Assembly: GCF_001682865.1 (NCBI RefSeq)
Contig: NZ_MAQX01000011.1
Location: 62,614-126,613 of the forward strand
Reading direction: 5' to 3'
DNA length: 64,000 bases
From: Bacillus sp. FJAT-26390
Lineage (GTDB): Bacteria; Bacillota; Bacilli; Paenibacillales; Paenibacillaceae
A program made the translations under genes and the position numbers. Positions 1-8,910 of the stretch are shown here, piece by piece; the first letter of the stretch is position 1, and every line of letters begins with the position of its first letter. The notes below the pieces were generated by a model. That model searched no databases. It was not told the DNA's origin and saw only the letters and a list, made by a program, of their open reading frames with translations.

Positions 1-115
1 CCCACAAGCCCTTCTCGCTCAATGTCTCGCGTGCGCGCTGCATCGTGCTGGCCTCAAGAATTCCGATAGACTTCTTGCCACTGGAAGTAACCGCTTTGTA
101 CCGATATTTCGGCAT
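1..115 (-). CDS. pilC: type IV pilus/type II secretion inner-membrane platform protein (PilC/GspF family), N-terminal fragment
   Basis: Only the first 38 codons are in the window; the gene runs off the left edge. The ATG at 113-115 opens a reading frame starting MPKYRYKAV, followed by a Ser-Gly-Lys-Lys stretch and an Ala-Arg-rich helix. This matches the start of the T2SF domain of PilC/GspF proteins, whose cytoplasmic N-terminus binds the assembly ATPase. It is the third gene of a leftward pilB-pilT-pilC series, the usual order, with 33 bases to the end of pilT. The fragment is short, so the assignment leans on context as well as on the start motif. Confidence 0.8.
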   Translation of the reverse strand, partial: MPKYRYKAVTSSGKKSIGILEASTMQRARETLSEKGLW

Positions 116-148
116 TATACCAACTCCATAACAAATCAATTGTTTTGC

Positions 149-1186
149 TTAAAGCTCGCCGAATCCAAATAGAGCCTCGCGCGCATCTTCTAATTTAATT
201 TGACCCTGCTGGACAAGCTCCCTTAAGGCATACTCCATCGTCTGCATTCCTAGCGCCTTGTTCGTCTGCATCACAGAACGAATTTGAAAGATTTTCTCGG
301 TACGGATAAGGTTGGCGACAGCTGGCGTATTCACTAGCACTTCAAAGGCAGCGATTCTTCCTCTGCCATCGGACTTCGGCAAAAGACGCTGCGAGATGAC
401 TCCGAGTAAAACGGCGGCAAGCTGTATTCGTATTTGAGCTTGCATGGCAGGCGGGAACACGTCAATGATGCGGTCGATCGTTTGCGGTGCGTCCGCAGTA
501 TGTAAGGTTCCAAATACAAGATGCCCGGTCTCTGCTGCGCTAATTGCGGTACTGATAGTCTCCAAATCACGCAGCTCGCCGACCAATACAATATCCGGAT
601 CCTGCCGCAGCGCTGCTCTTAGCCCATGGGAGAAAGACGGCGTATCCAGGCCCACCTCTCGCTGATTGACCATCGATTTTTTATGATCGTATATAAATTC
701 GATCGGGTCCTCCAGCGTAATGATATGGGCATTTTCCGTTTTGTTCAGGTGATCGATGATCGATGCCAGCGTGGTAGACTTACCGCTGCCCGTTGGTCCG
801 GTTACAAGCATCAAGCCTTGCGGCTTTTTCGCGAATTCAGCTGCAATAGGGGGCAGCCGCAGCTCCTCCATCGAAGGAATGCGGCTAGGCACGATACGGA
901 TCGCTAGCCCAACGCTTCCACGCTGCTTATAAGCGTTAATACGAAATCTAGCAAGTCCGGCAACTCCGTAAGAAAAATCGACGTCACCATTTTGCTGAAG
1001 CGCCTCATAACGTTCGTCCGTCATAAATTGCTTAGCGAGCTCAAGCGTTTCACTCGGCTTTAACAAAACATCGTTAATCGGCTTTAATTCCCCATGTATT
1101 CGAAAAATAATTGGCGAGTTTACGGTGATGTGGATATCGGATGCTTGTTTTGAATGAGCTAAATAAAGCAATTCCTCCGCTTGCAT
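149..1186 (-). CDS. pilT: type IV pilus retraction ATPase PilT
   Basis: This 345-residue protein is a hexameric secretion ATPase that depolymerises pilin subunits and drives pilus retraction (twitching) from the cytoplasmic side of the membrane. It has the PilT N-terminal PAS-like domain, a Walker A motif (GPTGSGKS, about residues 130-137), an Asp box, a Walker B-like DIVLVGELRD segment and a conserved His in FGTLHTAD. Full length matches PilT. An in-frame GTG lies 9 bases upstream, but the GGAGGG ribosome site has proper spacing only to the ATG at 1184-1186. It lies 32 bases after pilB, clearly in one operon. Confidence 0.93.
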   Translation of the reverse strand: MQAEELLYLAHSKQASDIHITVNSPIIFRIHGELKPINDVLLKPSETLELAKQFMTDERYEALQQNGDVDFSYGVAGLARFRINAYKQRGSVGLAIRIVPSRIPSMEELRLPPIAAEFAKKPQGLMLVTGPTGSGKSTTLASIIDHLNKTENAHIITLEDPIEFIYDHKKSMVNQREVGLDTPSFSHGLRAALRQDPDIVLVGELRDLETISTAISAAETGHLVFGTLHTADAPQTIDRIIDVFPPAMQAQIRIQLAAVLLGVISQRLLPKSDGRGRIAAFEVLVNTPAVANLIRTEKIFQIRSVMQTNKALGMQTMEYALRELVQQGQIKLEDAREALFGFGEL

Positions 1187-1218
1187 AAGCAGCACCCTCC
1201 CTGCTGAACACTTGCCTT

Positions 1219-2886
1219 TTATTCTCCTTGCCCAAGTACGCGGAACACTTCGGTCACCGTCGTGTGGCCTTCTACTGCTTTCCTTAAACCATCGGCCAAG
1301 ATCGGAATCATGCCTTGCTTAAGCGCATGCTCGTAATATTCGTTGTCTGATCGTTTAGAAATAATCAAAGATCGAAGATCATTATCGACGAGCAGCACTT
1401 CGTGAATCGCAAGCCTGCCTTTATATCCGGTACGCCCGCATTCTCCGCAGCCTGCGCCTTTGTACAGATGATCCGTTCGTATGCCGTGGCTGGAAATAAG
1501 CTCTAATTCCTTGTCTATCGGCGTATATCGCTGCTTGCAGTGCGTACAAATCCGTCTCACAAGCCGCTGTGCAACGATACAATTGACGGCAGACGAAATC
1601 AAGAAGGGCTCAACGCCCATATCTATTAATCTAGTAATCGAATTAACGGCGTTGTTTGTATGTAATGTACTAAGGACAAGATGTCCGGTCATTGCGGCCC
1701 GTACCGATATTTCAGCGGTCTCGGAATCGCGAATTTCTCCAAGCATGACGATATTCGGATCCTGCCGCAAAATAGCCCGCAGTCCCCTAGCGAACGTAAG
1801 TCCGCTTAGCGGATTAACCTGTACCTGATTGACACCCTCTAGCTGATACTCGACCGGGTCCTCAATCGTGATAATATTGACGTCATCTTTGTTTAAGTGG
1901 GCAAGCGCAGAATAGAGCGTCGTCGACTTTCCACTTCCCGTAGGGCCTGTTATGAGTACAACACCGTACGCCATTTCAATGCTTTTGCGAAAAACCTGCT
2001 CGTTGCGCTCGGATAATGCTAATTTAGAAATATCGGCCAGCGAATTCCCTAAATCCAATACACGAATAACAACCTTCTCGCCGTGAATCGTTGGCAATGT
2101 CGATACCCGAACGTCAACTTTTCGAAAATCGATATCGAGCTCTACTCGTCCATCCTGGGGAAGGCGCCGCTCGGCAACGTTCAAATTAGCCATAATCTTG
2201 ATGCGGGCGACAATAATGCCATGCATGTTAGGCGGCAGCATTCGTTCGGTTCTCATTACGCCATCCACACGGTAACGAATGCGGAAGCTACCATCCTGCG
2301 GGTCCAAGTGAATATCGCTTGCTCCCATTTGAACGGCTTGTACAATGACCTGATTGACGGTTTTCACGACAGGAGAATCCTCATCCTGAATGGCGTGATC
2401 CTCGTCTATATCTTTTAGCTGCAGGTTCTGGCTGATCTGCTCGATCGTATCCTGCAGTCCATAATAGCGGTTAATAGCACGAACAAGCTCTTCTTTGGAG
2501 GCAATGACAGGTTCAATGCGAAGACCAGTGGCGATTCGTATCTCATCTATTGCGAAATAATCCAGCGGATCGGCCATGGCCAAAATCAGTTTATTGCCTT
2601 CCATCCGAATCGGCATGACACAATGCTGATCTGCTAGCTTTTGAGAGATAAGCTGAATAATTTTAGGATCTATCTTCTGGCGATAGATTTGCACATGCGG
2701 TATGCCAAGCTGAAATTCTAACGCTTCAATAAATTGCTGCTGGGTTATGTAACCTTTGGAAATCAAAATATCGCCGAGCCTTGTCTTTAATTCCCGCTGC
2801 TGAATTAACGCCTGCTGCAGCTGTTCTTCCGTAATTACGCCAGACTCGACTAGCAAATCTCCTATTCGCTTACGGGTACCTGACAT
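1219..2886 (-). CDS. pilB: type IV pilus assembly ATPase PilB (GspE family)
   Basis: The 555-residue protein powers pilus extension. Residues 1 to about 150 form the MshEN/GspE N-terminal domain, which in some family members binds c-di-GMP. The ATPase core follows, with Walker A GPTGSGKS at about 314-321, Walker B in NIVMLGEIRD, and a late four-cysteine zinc site (CTHC, then CGEC before a GYKGR turn) typical of PilB/GspE. It is the first gene of the leftward pilus operon; a consensus promoter is found 75-100 bases upstream. No pilin gene is visible, so pilins must lie further left or elsewhere. Confidence 0.93.
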   Translation of the reverse strand: MSGTRKRIGDLLVESGVITEEQLQQALIQQRELKTRLGDILISKGYITQQQFIEALEFQLGIPHVQIYRQKIDPKIIQLISQKLADQHCVMPIRMEGNKLILAMADPLDYFAIDEIRIATGLRIEPVIASKEELVRAINRYYGLQDTIEQISQNLQLKDIDEDHAIQDEDSPVVKTVNQVIVQAVQMGASDIHLDPQDGSFRIRYRVDGVMRTERMLPPNMHGIIVARIKIMANLNVAERRLPQDGRVELDIDFRKVDVRVSTLPTIHGEKVVIRVLDLGNSLADISKLALSERNEQVFRKSIEMAYGVVLITGPTGSGKSTTLYSALAHLNKDDVNIITIEDPVEYQLEGVNQVQVNPLSGLTFARGLRAILRQDPNIVMLGEIRDSETAEISVRAAMTGHLVLSTLHTNNAVNSITRLIDMGVEPFLISSAVNCIVAQRLVRRICTHCKQRYTPIDKELELISSHGIRTDHLYKGAGCGECGRTGYKGRLAIHEVLLVDNDLRSLIISKRSDNEYYEHALKQGMIPILADGLRKAVEGHTTVTEVFRVLGQGE

Positions 2887-2958
2887 AATTCATCACCAAC
2901 TATCAATAGATTTGCAAACCATGTTGAAACAGAGATAAGGTGAATGAAACTTGCTTTA

Positions 2959-2987
2959 ATTAAAACAAGTTATATAATCCCTGTCAA
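2959..2987 (-). promoter_or_regulatory. sigma-A-type promoter of the pil operon
   Basis: On the minus strand a perfect TTGACA (2982-2987) is followed after 17 bases by TTTAAT (2959-2964). Transcription would begin about 65 bases before the pilB start. An inverted repeat AACTTG/CAAGTT (2948-2971) overlaps the -10 side and could be an operator. Confidence 0.6.
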
Positions 2988-3290
2988 TGACTTTTGACCT
3001 ATATATTCCGTTTTCTGGATAAGCATAATTTCCTATTTATAATAGTAATATTATCCATGTAGTATTAATGTACTAAGGAAATCATTCCCATGTTAAAAAT
3101 AGTAGCGTTATGTGTCGAATAACACTTTTATTTTACTACATTTCAGCTGAAAATGGGCTTAAAATTTTCTTTTTAGAAATTATTCTTCATTAATATAATA
3201 AAAATAAAAATAAATATTGTCGGAAGCGCTTTCGATTTTGGTCAAGCTCGCTTGAGGAAATGGACATTAAAGTTATGCTATACTCAGCTT
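2988..3290. other. AT-rich divergent intergenic region
   Basis: Between the pilB promoter and the MFS gene lie about 300 bases of strongly AT-rich sequence without a convincing gene on either strand. Besides the two promoters, the only structured element is a near-palindrome around GGAAGCGCTTTC (3221-3234), which resembles a LacI-family or CcpA (cre) operator with three mismatches. Confidence 0.5.
3279..3290 (+). promoter_or_regulatory. candidate extended -10 element directly before the MFS start codon
   Basis: TATACT at 3279-3284 is preceded by TG at -3, giving the extended -10 form TGCTATACT. It ends six bases before the ATG at 3291, so transcription would begin at or next to the start codon. 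No good -35 hexamer and no ribosome site are visible, which fits a leaderless transcript. Confidence 0.4.
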
Positions 3291-4511
3291 ATGGAACAAT
3301 GGAAAAAAAATCTGGTTGTGTTGTGGTTCGGACAGTTTCTCGTTATGGCTGGGATGACGATGATCATTCCGTTCCTGTCCCTTTATCTGCAATTTGATTT
3401 GGGCTTATCGGATAAGCATGAGATCGGTGTTTGGGCTGGATTTATTTTTGCCGGAAACTTTGTTACTTCGTTTATTTTCCAACCGATATGGGGTAAAATG
3501 GCCGACCGTTACGGTCGCAAAATGATGCTGCTTCGCTCAGGCTTCGGCATGTCGATCGTTATGGTATTGATGGGCTTCGCCACCAACCCTTGGCATTTGC
3601 TTTTGCTTCGCATGGTAAATGGTACGATTTCCGGCTTTAACCCAGCCTCAATCGCTCTGATCTCGGCAACAACGCCAAAAAATCGAATGGGCTTCGCGAT
3701 GGGAACGATTCAATCCGGGGGAATTGCGGGTACGATTCTTGGACCATTCATCGGCGGCTTAATGGCGGACACGATCGGTTTCCGCCCAATTTTCTATCTA
3801 ACGGGGGCTTTGCTTTTTGCGGCTTCTCTTCTTGCCTTGTTCGTTGTAAAAGAACCTTTTGACCGGATGAAAGCAGCTGCTCGCATGCAGGCCTCCGTCA
3901 TTGAAGGCTTTCGGAAGCTAAGCGGAATTCCGCAGCTTACCGCATTGTTTGCTGTCACCTTCCTCATCCAGTTCGCGATGATGAGCCCGATGACGCTCAT
4001 TCCGCTCTACGTGCAGGAGCTTCACGGCACAACCGCTAACCTTGCTTTTTTTGCCGGCTTTGTCGGCTCGGTTACAGGCCTCTCCAATTTGGTGGCCTCA
4101 CCTCTGCTTGGCAAGCTTAGCGATCGAATTGGCGCGGAGCGTGTGCTTGGGGTCGCGCTTGTCGGCGCCTCGCTTGCTTTTATCCCGCAGGCTTTGGCCG
4201 GAACGGTCTGGCAATTGCTAATTGCTCGTTTTGTGCTCGGTATTTTTCTTGGGGGGCTTATTCCAGCGGTAAACTCCCTTATTCGCAAATACACACCGGA
4301 CGGCATGGAGAGCCGCTCGTACAGCTTCAACACCAGCACAATGAGCCTCGGCAACATGATTGGCCCGATCACCGGCGGTGCTCTCTCCGGCTGGATCGGC
4401 ATTCAAGGCTTGTTCCTCCTATCCGCGGTCATGCTTATGGTTAACGCAGGATGGGTATGGCAATCGCTGCTGCGCAAGCGACCACAGAAACAACCAAGCA
4501 AGGACGGCTGA
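3291..4511 (+). CDS. MFS multidrug efflux transporter (12-TM, drug:H+ antiporter type)
   Basis: The 406-residue membrane protein has about 12 hydrophobic segments and the MFS loop 2-3 signature (GKMADRYGRKMM, about residue 75), repeated in weaker form after TM8 (GKLSDRIGAERV). It resembles the Bmr/MdtG type exporters of Bacillales, so export of drugs or metabolites is likely; the substrate is unknown. A TTG at 3252 would extend it by 13 residues, but neither start has a ribosome site. The ATG at 3291 gives the family-like start MEQWKKNLVVLW and lies right after a -10 element. It stands alone, followed by a strong terminator. Confidence 0.85.
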   Translation: MEQWKKNLVVLWFGQFLVMAGMTMIIPFLSLYLQFDLGLSDKHEIGVWAGFIFAGNFVTSFIFQPIWGKMADRYGRKMMLLRSGFGMSIVMVLMGFATNPWHLLLLRMVNGTISGFNPASIALISATTPKNRMGFAMGTIQSGGIAGTILGPFIGGLMADTIGFRPIFYLTGALLFAASLLALFVVKEPFDRMKAAARMQASVIEGFRKLSGIPQLTALFAVTFLIQFAMMSPMTLIPLYVQELHGTTANLAFFAGFVGSVTGLSNLVASPLLGKLSDRIGAERVLGVALVGASLAFIPQALAGTVWQLLIARFVLGIFLGGLIPAVNSLIRKYTPDGMESRSYSFNTSTMSLGNMIGPITGGALSGWIGIQGLFLLSAVMLMVNAGWVWQSLLRKRPQKQPSKDG

Positions 4512-4532
4512 CGCCGTTAAATAGTAGTGGCG

Positions 4533-4580
4533 AAGCGGCGTGAGAGAAATCCATTCTCTTGCGCCGCTTTTCTTATTGAG
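4533..4580 (+). terminator. intrinsic terminator of the MFS gene
   Basis: A 16-bp stem (AAGCGGCG arm, two G-U wobbles, then AGAGAA) with a five-base loop is followed by TTTTCTTATT. Confidence 0.85.
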
Positions 4581-4651
4581 CGTTGAAGCCAAATTTCGCT
4601 GCTCCTCGGCGTTAAGAGCACATACGTGCCTATCCCCCTTCCCTTGCCAAA

Positions 4652-4702
4652 TAAAAAAAAGCACCAACCCACTTCGGCGAACATGAAGTAGATCAATGCT
4701 TT
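4652..4702 (-). terminator. intrinsic terminator of the O-methyltransferase gene
   Basis: On the minus strand AAGCATTGATCTACTTC pairs fully, using several G-U wobbles, with GAAGTGGGTTGGTGCTT and is followed by eight T residues. Confidence 0.85.
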
Positions 4703-4713
4703 TCAACTTACGT

Positions 4714-5343
4714 TTACTTGACGATTGCAATCGCAAGTCCGTCGTAACCGGGCAGCACCGTGCTCTGCAGCCGCTCGTCTGACGCGATTGTCTCATTAAA
4801 GAATCGCACTGCGCGAACCGAAGGCCCCTCTTTCGCCGGATCGGTCGTTCTGCCACGAAGCAAAATATTATCGCCTACGATAATGGCTCCCGGATTGGCA
4901 AGTGCGATGGCATAATCCAGATAGATCGGGTAGCCTTCTTTATCTGCATCTATAAAGAAGAAATCAAACTTCCGGCCAGCAGACTTCAGCACCTCCAAGC
5001 TTTGCTTCGCATCGCCAACCATATACTCGACCTTGTCCCCTAGGCCAGCCGCTTCCATGTGTACCTTGGCTAGGTCTGCATAGTTTTGCAAAAGCTCTAG
5101 CGAAACTAGTTTTCCGCCCTCTCTCAGCCCGCGTGCCAAGCAAATGCCGCTATATCCGCCAAGCGCCCCAATTTCGACGATATTGTCAGCTTTCGATAAC
5201 GATACTAGCATCGTGAGCAGCCTTCCGTAGCCGTCGGCAACCGATATATCCGGCATTCCGTTTGCCGCTATTCCTGCTTTTGCGCGTTCCAGATCAGCAT
5301 CTGCCCCATAAAGCGAATCTACATATTGTTCGTTCAGCAACAT
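4714..5343 (-). CDS. SAM-dependent O-methyltransferase (CCoAMT-like)
   Basis: The 209-residue protein belongs to the O-methyltransferase family 3 (caffeoyl-CoA O-methyltransferase-like; Bacillus YrrM type). Visible marks are the SAM-binding glycine loop in VEIGALGGYSGI (about residue 56), an acidic motif II in FFFIDADKEGY with metal-binding Asp residues, and a following DNILLRG segment that typically supplies more metal ligands. It needs a divalent cation and methylates a hydroxyl group; the substrate cannot be told. The ATG has a GGAGAG ribosome site (5351-5358). It is transcribed divergently from the RNA methyltransferase and ends in its own terminator. Confidence 0.87.
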   Translation of the reverse strand: MLLNEQYVDSLYGADADLERAKAGIAANGMPDISVADGYGRLLTMLVSLSKADNIVEIGALGGYSGICLARGLREGGKLVSLELLQNYADLAKVHMEAAGLGDKVEYMVGDAKQSLEVLKSAGRKFDFFFIDADKEGYPIYLDYAIALANPGAIIVGDNILLRGRTTDPAKEGPSVRAVRFFNETIASDERLQSTVLPGYDGLAIAIVK

Positions 5344-5488
5344 TATTTTTCTCTCTCCAATTTTACAATTTGTAATAACAACCTAGTTTGTCCTATACTT
5401 GATTGTATGTTTTTGTTCACGGGGTTACAAGCTTTAGCCTTTAATGCGACGCTCATGTCGCCAAGAATTGATGAAAAGAGAGTGTAAA

Positions 5489-6634
5489 ATGGAAAAGTTA
5501 CAGCTAATCGCAACCGCGCCGATGGGTCTTGAGGCGGTTGTCGCACGCGAGCTGAAGGATCTTGGCTATACCGATCTTCAAGTAGAAAACGGACGCGTGA
5601 ATTTCACAGGCGGTCCGATCGATATTTGCCGCACCAATCTTTGGCTGCGCACCGCTGGCAGAATTCTTATTAAAATGGGAGAGTTCCCTGCAACTACGTT
5701 CGACGAGCTTTTTGAAGGCACGAAAGCGCTCGATTGGCCGACGTGGATTCCGAATGACGGAGAATTCCCCGTTAATGGCCGCTCGCAAAAATCTCTGCTA
5801 ACAAGCGTGCCAGCTTGCCAAAGCATCGTTAAAAAAGCCGTCGTTGATAAAATGAGCGAACGCTACGGCACCGAGTGGTTCCCCGAAGACGGCGGACGTT
5901 ACGTCATTGAAGTCACGCTGATGAATGACCGCGCGATGCTTACGCTTGATACGACCGGCGACGGCTTGCATAAACGCGGCTATCGTAAAGTAGCTACCGA
6001 AGCTCCGATTCGGGAGACGCTTGCTTCTGCTCTCGTTCAGCTTAGCCGCTGGCGTCCTGATCGGCCGCTTTATGATCCGTTTTGCGGATCCGGCACAATT
6101 TTAATTGAAGCAGCTATGATCGGATGGAATATTGCACCAGGACTTCGTCGAAACTTTAATAGTGAGGGCTGGCCGCTTATTCCGAGTGAGCTATGGGAGG
6201 AAGCGCGTGACGAAGCCTTCGATTTAGTGAAGGACGATATCCCGCTCCAAATCGCCGGCTCCGATATTGATCCCGGCGCAATCGAGATCGCTGAGGCCGC
6301 AATAAAGAAAGCTGGCTTCGGCAAAGAGATCAAACTTTCCGTCCAGCCTGTCGCCAAGGTGAAGCTGCAAGGCGATTATGGCGTCATTATAACGAACCCG
6401 CCATATGGCGAGAGGCTCGGCGATGACGTGCAGGCAGAGGCGGCGCTTCGCCAATTCGGCCTAACGGCGCTGCACTATCCGACATGGTCGTATTTCTCGA
6501 TTAGCCCTTCAACAACGATTGAGCATTATTTCGGCCGACCCGCCGACAAGAAGCGGAAGCTGTTCAATGGACGGATTGAATGTAACTACCTGCAATTTTT
6601 CGGCCCGCTTCCCCCTCGCGGAAATCGGCATTAA
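5489..6634 (+). CDS. THUMP-domain class I rRNA methyltransferase (RlmL/YpsC family)
   Basis: The 381-residue enzyme is predicted to place an N2-methyl group on a guanosine of 23S rRNA. An N-terminal ferredoxin-like plus THUMP domain (about 1-165) binds RNA. The Rossmann methyltransferase domain follows, with LYDPFCGSGTI as the SAM motif (about residue 190) and the catalytic NPPYGERL motif (about 307), typical of amino-group methylation. Length matches Bacillus YpsC. In-frame ATGs at 5444 and 5471 would extend it, but the GAGAG site and the conserved start MEKLQLIATAPMG favour 5489. ltaS-like follows after 24 bases, perhaps cotranscribed. Confidence 0.9.
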   Translation: MEKLQLIATAPMGLEAVVARELKDLGYTDLQVENGRVNFTGGPIDICRTNLWLRTAGRILIKMGEFPATTFDELFEGTKALDWPTWIPNDGEFPVNGRSQKSLLTSVPACQSIVKKAVVDKMSERYGTEWFPEDGGRYVIEVTLMNDRAMLTLDTTGDGLHKRGYRKVATEAPIRETLASALVQLSRWRPDRPLYDPFCGSGTILIEAAMIGWNIAPGLRRNFNSEGWPLIPSELWEEARDEAFDLVKDDIPLQIAGSDIDPGAIEIAEAAIKKAGFGKEIKLSVQPVAKVKLQGDYGVIITNPPYGERLGDDVQAEAALRQFGLTALHYPTWSYFSISPSTTIEHYFGRPADKKRKLFNGRIECNYLQFFGPLPPRGNRH

Positions 6635-6658
6635 CGGAACAGGAAGGATATTTCACTT

Positions 6659-8692
6659 ATGTTATCTACCAGGCAAACGCCATTACGCCACGGCATGAGC
6701 ACGGCTTTGATATGGCTTGAACGCTTTAAAGCTATCGATCTGCTGCTATTTGCTGGCGTAATGCTTGCCAAGATGTATTTGTTTTCGGAAATTCTGCATG
6801 TCGCCAATATGAAAATGACCGGCACAGACGCGCTGATTGAGCTTGGCTCCATTCTGCTCTTCAGCTTCTGGACCATTTGGCTGCCCGCGCGCGGGCGAAT
6901 CATTTCCCTTATCGCACTAAATGTGATCGCATCTATCGTTTTATATGCCGATCTCATTTATTATCGTTATTTTCAGGATTTGATCTCGGTTCCCGTGCTG
7001 CTTCAATTCAGCCAAGTCGACTCGCTCGGCGAAAGCATCGGAACGCTGCTTCGCGCGAAGGATTTTCTGCTTTTCCTTGACTTTATTGCCATATTGCCGT
7101 TTGCGCTCTATGTGATCTGGAGAGGCCGCGGCGATCTCCGGAGGGCAAGTGAGCATCGCAGAAGGACGGCCATTTGGCAAAAAGCAGTCGTCCGCATCTT
7201 ACTGAGCGCCGTTATATTTACAATCGGCTCCTCACTTGTATTCACGAATGTGAACGAAGCCAAGCGTACATGGGGGCAGGGCATATTTGACGGCAATTGG
7301 TGGAATCTGTCCATTTACAATGTCACGGGAGCGCTTGGCTTCCACGGCTATGACGTTTACCGTTATGTGAAGCAGAACTACCTGGATGCTCAGACCGTAA
7401 CCGCGGAGCAATCGTCGGAAGCTCAAAAATGGATCGAAGCGCGCGGCGTTCTCCGCGGCTCGCTTGAGCAGGACACGCTATTTGGGGCCTATAGAGGCAG
7501 CAACGTCTTGATGGTGCAGCTTGAAGCGTTCCAAAACTTTATGATCAACAAATCCATTGGCGGACAAGAGATTACGCCTCATCTTAACGGTCTGATCAAG
7601 CAAAGCGCGTATTTCAGTCAGTTTTATCATCAAACGGCCCAAGGAAGAACGTCTGATGCCGATTTTACCGCCAACTGCTCGATGCAACCGGTAGCGAACG
7701 GTTCCGTCTTCATCCAATATGCGCCCAATGCGTTCGACTGCATGTCCAAAACCTTGAAGGAAAACGATTATGGCACATCCGTTTTTCACTCCTATGAGGG
7801 CGGCTTCTGGAATCGGAACATTATGTACAACAATATGCAATACGATCAGTTTTACAGCTTGAAGCATTTTACGCTGGATGAGAAGATCGGCTGGGCGCTC
7901 GGGGACAAGTCTTTCTTCAGGCAATCACTCGATGTCATATCCGAGCAAAAGCAGCCCTTTTATTCGTTTCTGATCACGCTATCCAGCCATCATCCCTACA
8001 CGATGCCGGCAGCGGAGAAAAAGCTTGATGTTGGCGAGCTAAAAGGAACGATGATGGGCGATTACCTGCAGGCGATTCATTATGTGGATGCGGCGCTTGG
8101 AGAACTAGTCGATCGGCTGAAAAAAGAAGGGCTCTGGGACAACACCATACTGGCCATGTACGGGGATCACGACAATTCCATTAAGGATTGGTCGCTGTTT
8201 GAGACATTCCTTGGCAAGGAGCTTAACGAGCTCGAGCGCCAAATGATTTTGAAGCAGGTGCCTTTCCTTGTTCATTTGCCGGGTGACGAGCATGCTGGAA
8301 CCTATACGCAGGTTGGCGGACAGCTTGATGTTACGCCTACGATTATGCATCTGCTCGGCATTTCGACGGCTGATCAATATTTGATTGGAACGCCGCTTCT
8401 AACCGACAAGCCCCTTTCCGGCAAAAAAATCGTGTTAAGAAACGGTGCATTTACTGACGGCACCTTCTACTTCAAGCCTTCTAGCGATGGTGTCGCGAAG
8501 AACGGGACCTGCTGGAACATTCAAAACAACGCTCCGGGCGATCTTAACGCATGTCTGGACGAGTACAAAAGCGCACGCACCGAGCTGAGCATGTCCGACC
8601 AAATCGTCATGAACGATTTAATCGATGACTTCAAGGAGCAAAAAGCTACGGAAGCACGCGCCAATAGCGACCTAGTGACCGCACAACGATAG
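6659..8692 (+). CDS. LTA synthase-family membrane sulfatase (lipoteichoic acid synthase-like)
   Basis: This 677-residue protein has five N-terminal membrane helices (about 20-195) and a large extracellular sulfatase/phosphatase-fold domain. Family enzymes move glycerol phosphate from phosphatidylglycerol onto the growing lipoteichoic acid chain or its primer. The metal and catalytic residues are present: E289 in MVQLEAF, the nucleophile T331 in QGRTSDADF, and D503/H504 in MYGDHDNS. A good AGGAAGGA site precedes the ATG. Which paralogue it is (LtaS, YfnI, YqgS or YvgJ type) cannot be decided by eye; the intact active site rules out a dead enzyme. Confidence 0.88.
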   Translation: MLSTRQTPLRHGMSTALIWLERFKAIDLLLFAGVMLAKMYLFSEILHVANMKMTGTDALIELGSILLFSFWTIWLPARGRIISLIALNVIASIVLYADLIYYRYFQDLISVPVLLQFSQVDSLGESIGTLLRAKDFLLFLDFIAILPFALYVIWRGRGDLRRASEHRRRTAIWQKAVVRILLSAVIFTIGSSLVFTNVNEAKRTWGQGIFDGNWWNLSIYNVTGALGFHGYDVYRYVKQNYLDAQTVTAEQSSEAQKWIEARGVLRGSLEQDTLFGAYRGSNVLMVQLEAFQNFMINKSIGGQEITPHLNGLIKQSAYFSQFYHQTAQGRTSDADFTANCSMQPVANGSVFIQYAPNAFDCMSKTLKENDYGTSVFHSYEGGFWNRNIMYNNMQYDQFYSLKHFTLDEKIGWALGDKSFFRQSLDVISEQKQPFYSFLITLSSHHPYTMPAAEKKLDVGELKGTMMGDYLQAIHYVDAALGELVDRLKKEGLWDNTILAMYGDHDNSIKDWSLFETFLGKELNELERQMILKQVPFLVHLPGDEHAGTYTQVGGQLDVTPTIMHLLGISTADQYLIGTPLLTDKPLSGKKIVLRNGAFTDGTFYFKPSSDGVAKNGTCWNIQNNAPGDLNACLDEYKSARTELSMSDQIVMNDLIDDFKEQKATEARANSDLVTAQR

Positions 8693-8860
8693 CAAATGCA
8701 GCTTAATAGATCGCCTAACCGGCTATTTGACCAGTTTGAGCTAATTCCGCTGTACCAACTGCAGCCTGTGCTCACCAATCGGTAGTTTCTCAGCATTGTA
8801 TTGCAGAAGCTGCCACGTATCCGCGTGATGAAAGAGCCGAATGTCGGATGCGCGCGCAAA

Positions 8861-8910
8861 AAATAAGGGCTGACCCACCGTGTCAACAACATGGCGGGTC
8901 GGCCCTTTAT
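8861..8910 (-). terminator. terminator between the converging ltaS-like and Lon-like genes
   Basis: A long stem (AAGGGCCGACCCGCC arm pairing with GGTGGGTCAGCCCTT, loop around 8885) is followed on the minus strand by TATTTTTT. The plus side has only a short T run, so it mainly serves the leftward protease gene but can act both ways. Confidence 0.8.

Noticed and set aside
3221..3234. cre (CcpA) site before the MFS gene
   Set aside because: The GGAAGCGCTTTC palindrome has three mismatches to the cre consensus and the gene is not a sugar gene; kept only as a note in the intergenic entry.
4419..4856. 145-codon minus-strand frame between MFS and methyltransferase genes
   Set aside because: It crosses two strong terminators and has shadow-like composition.
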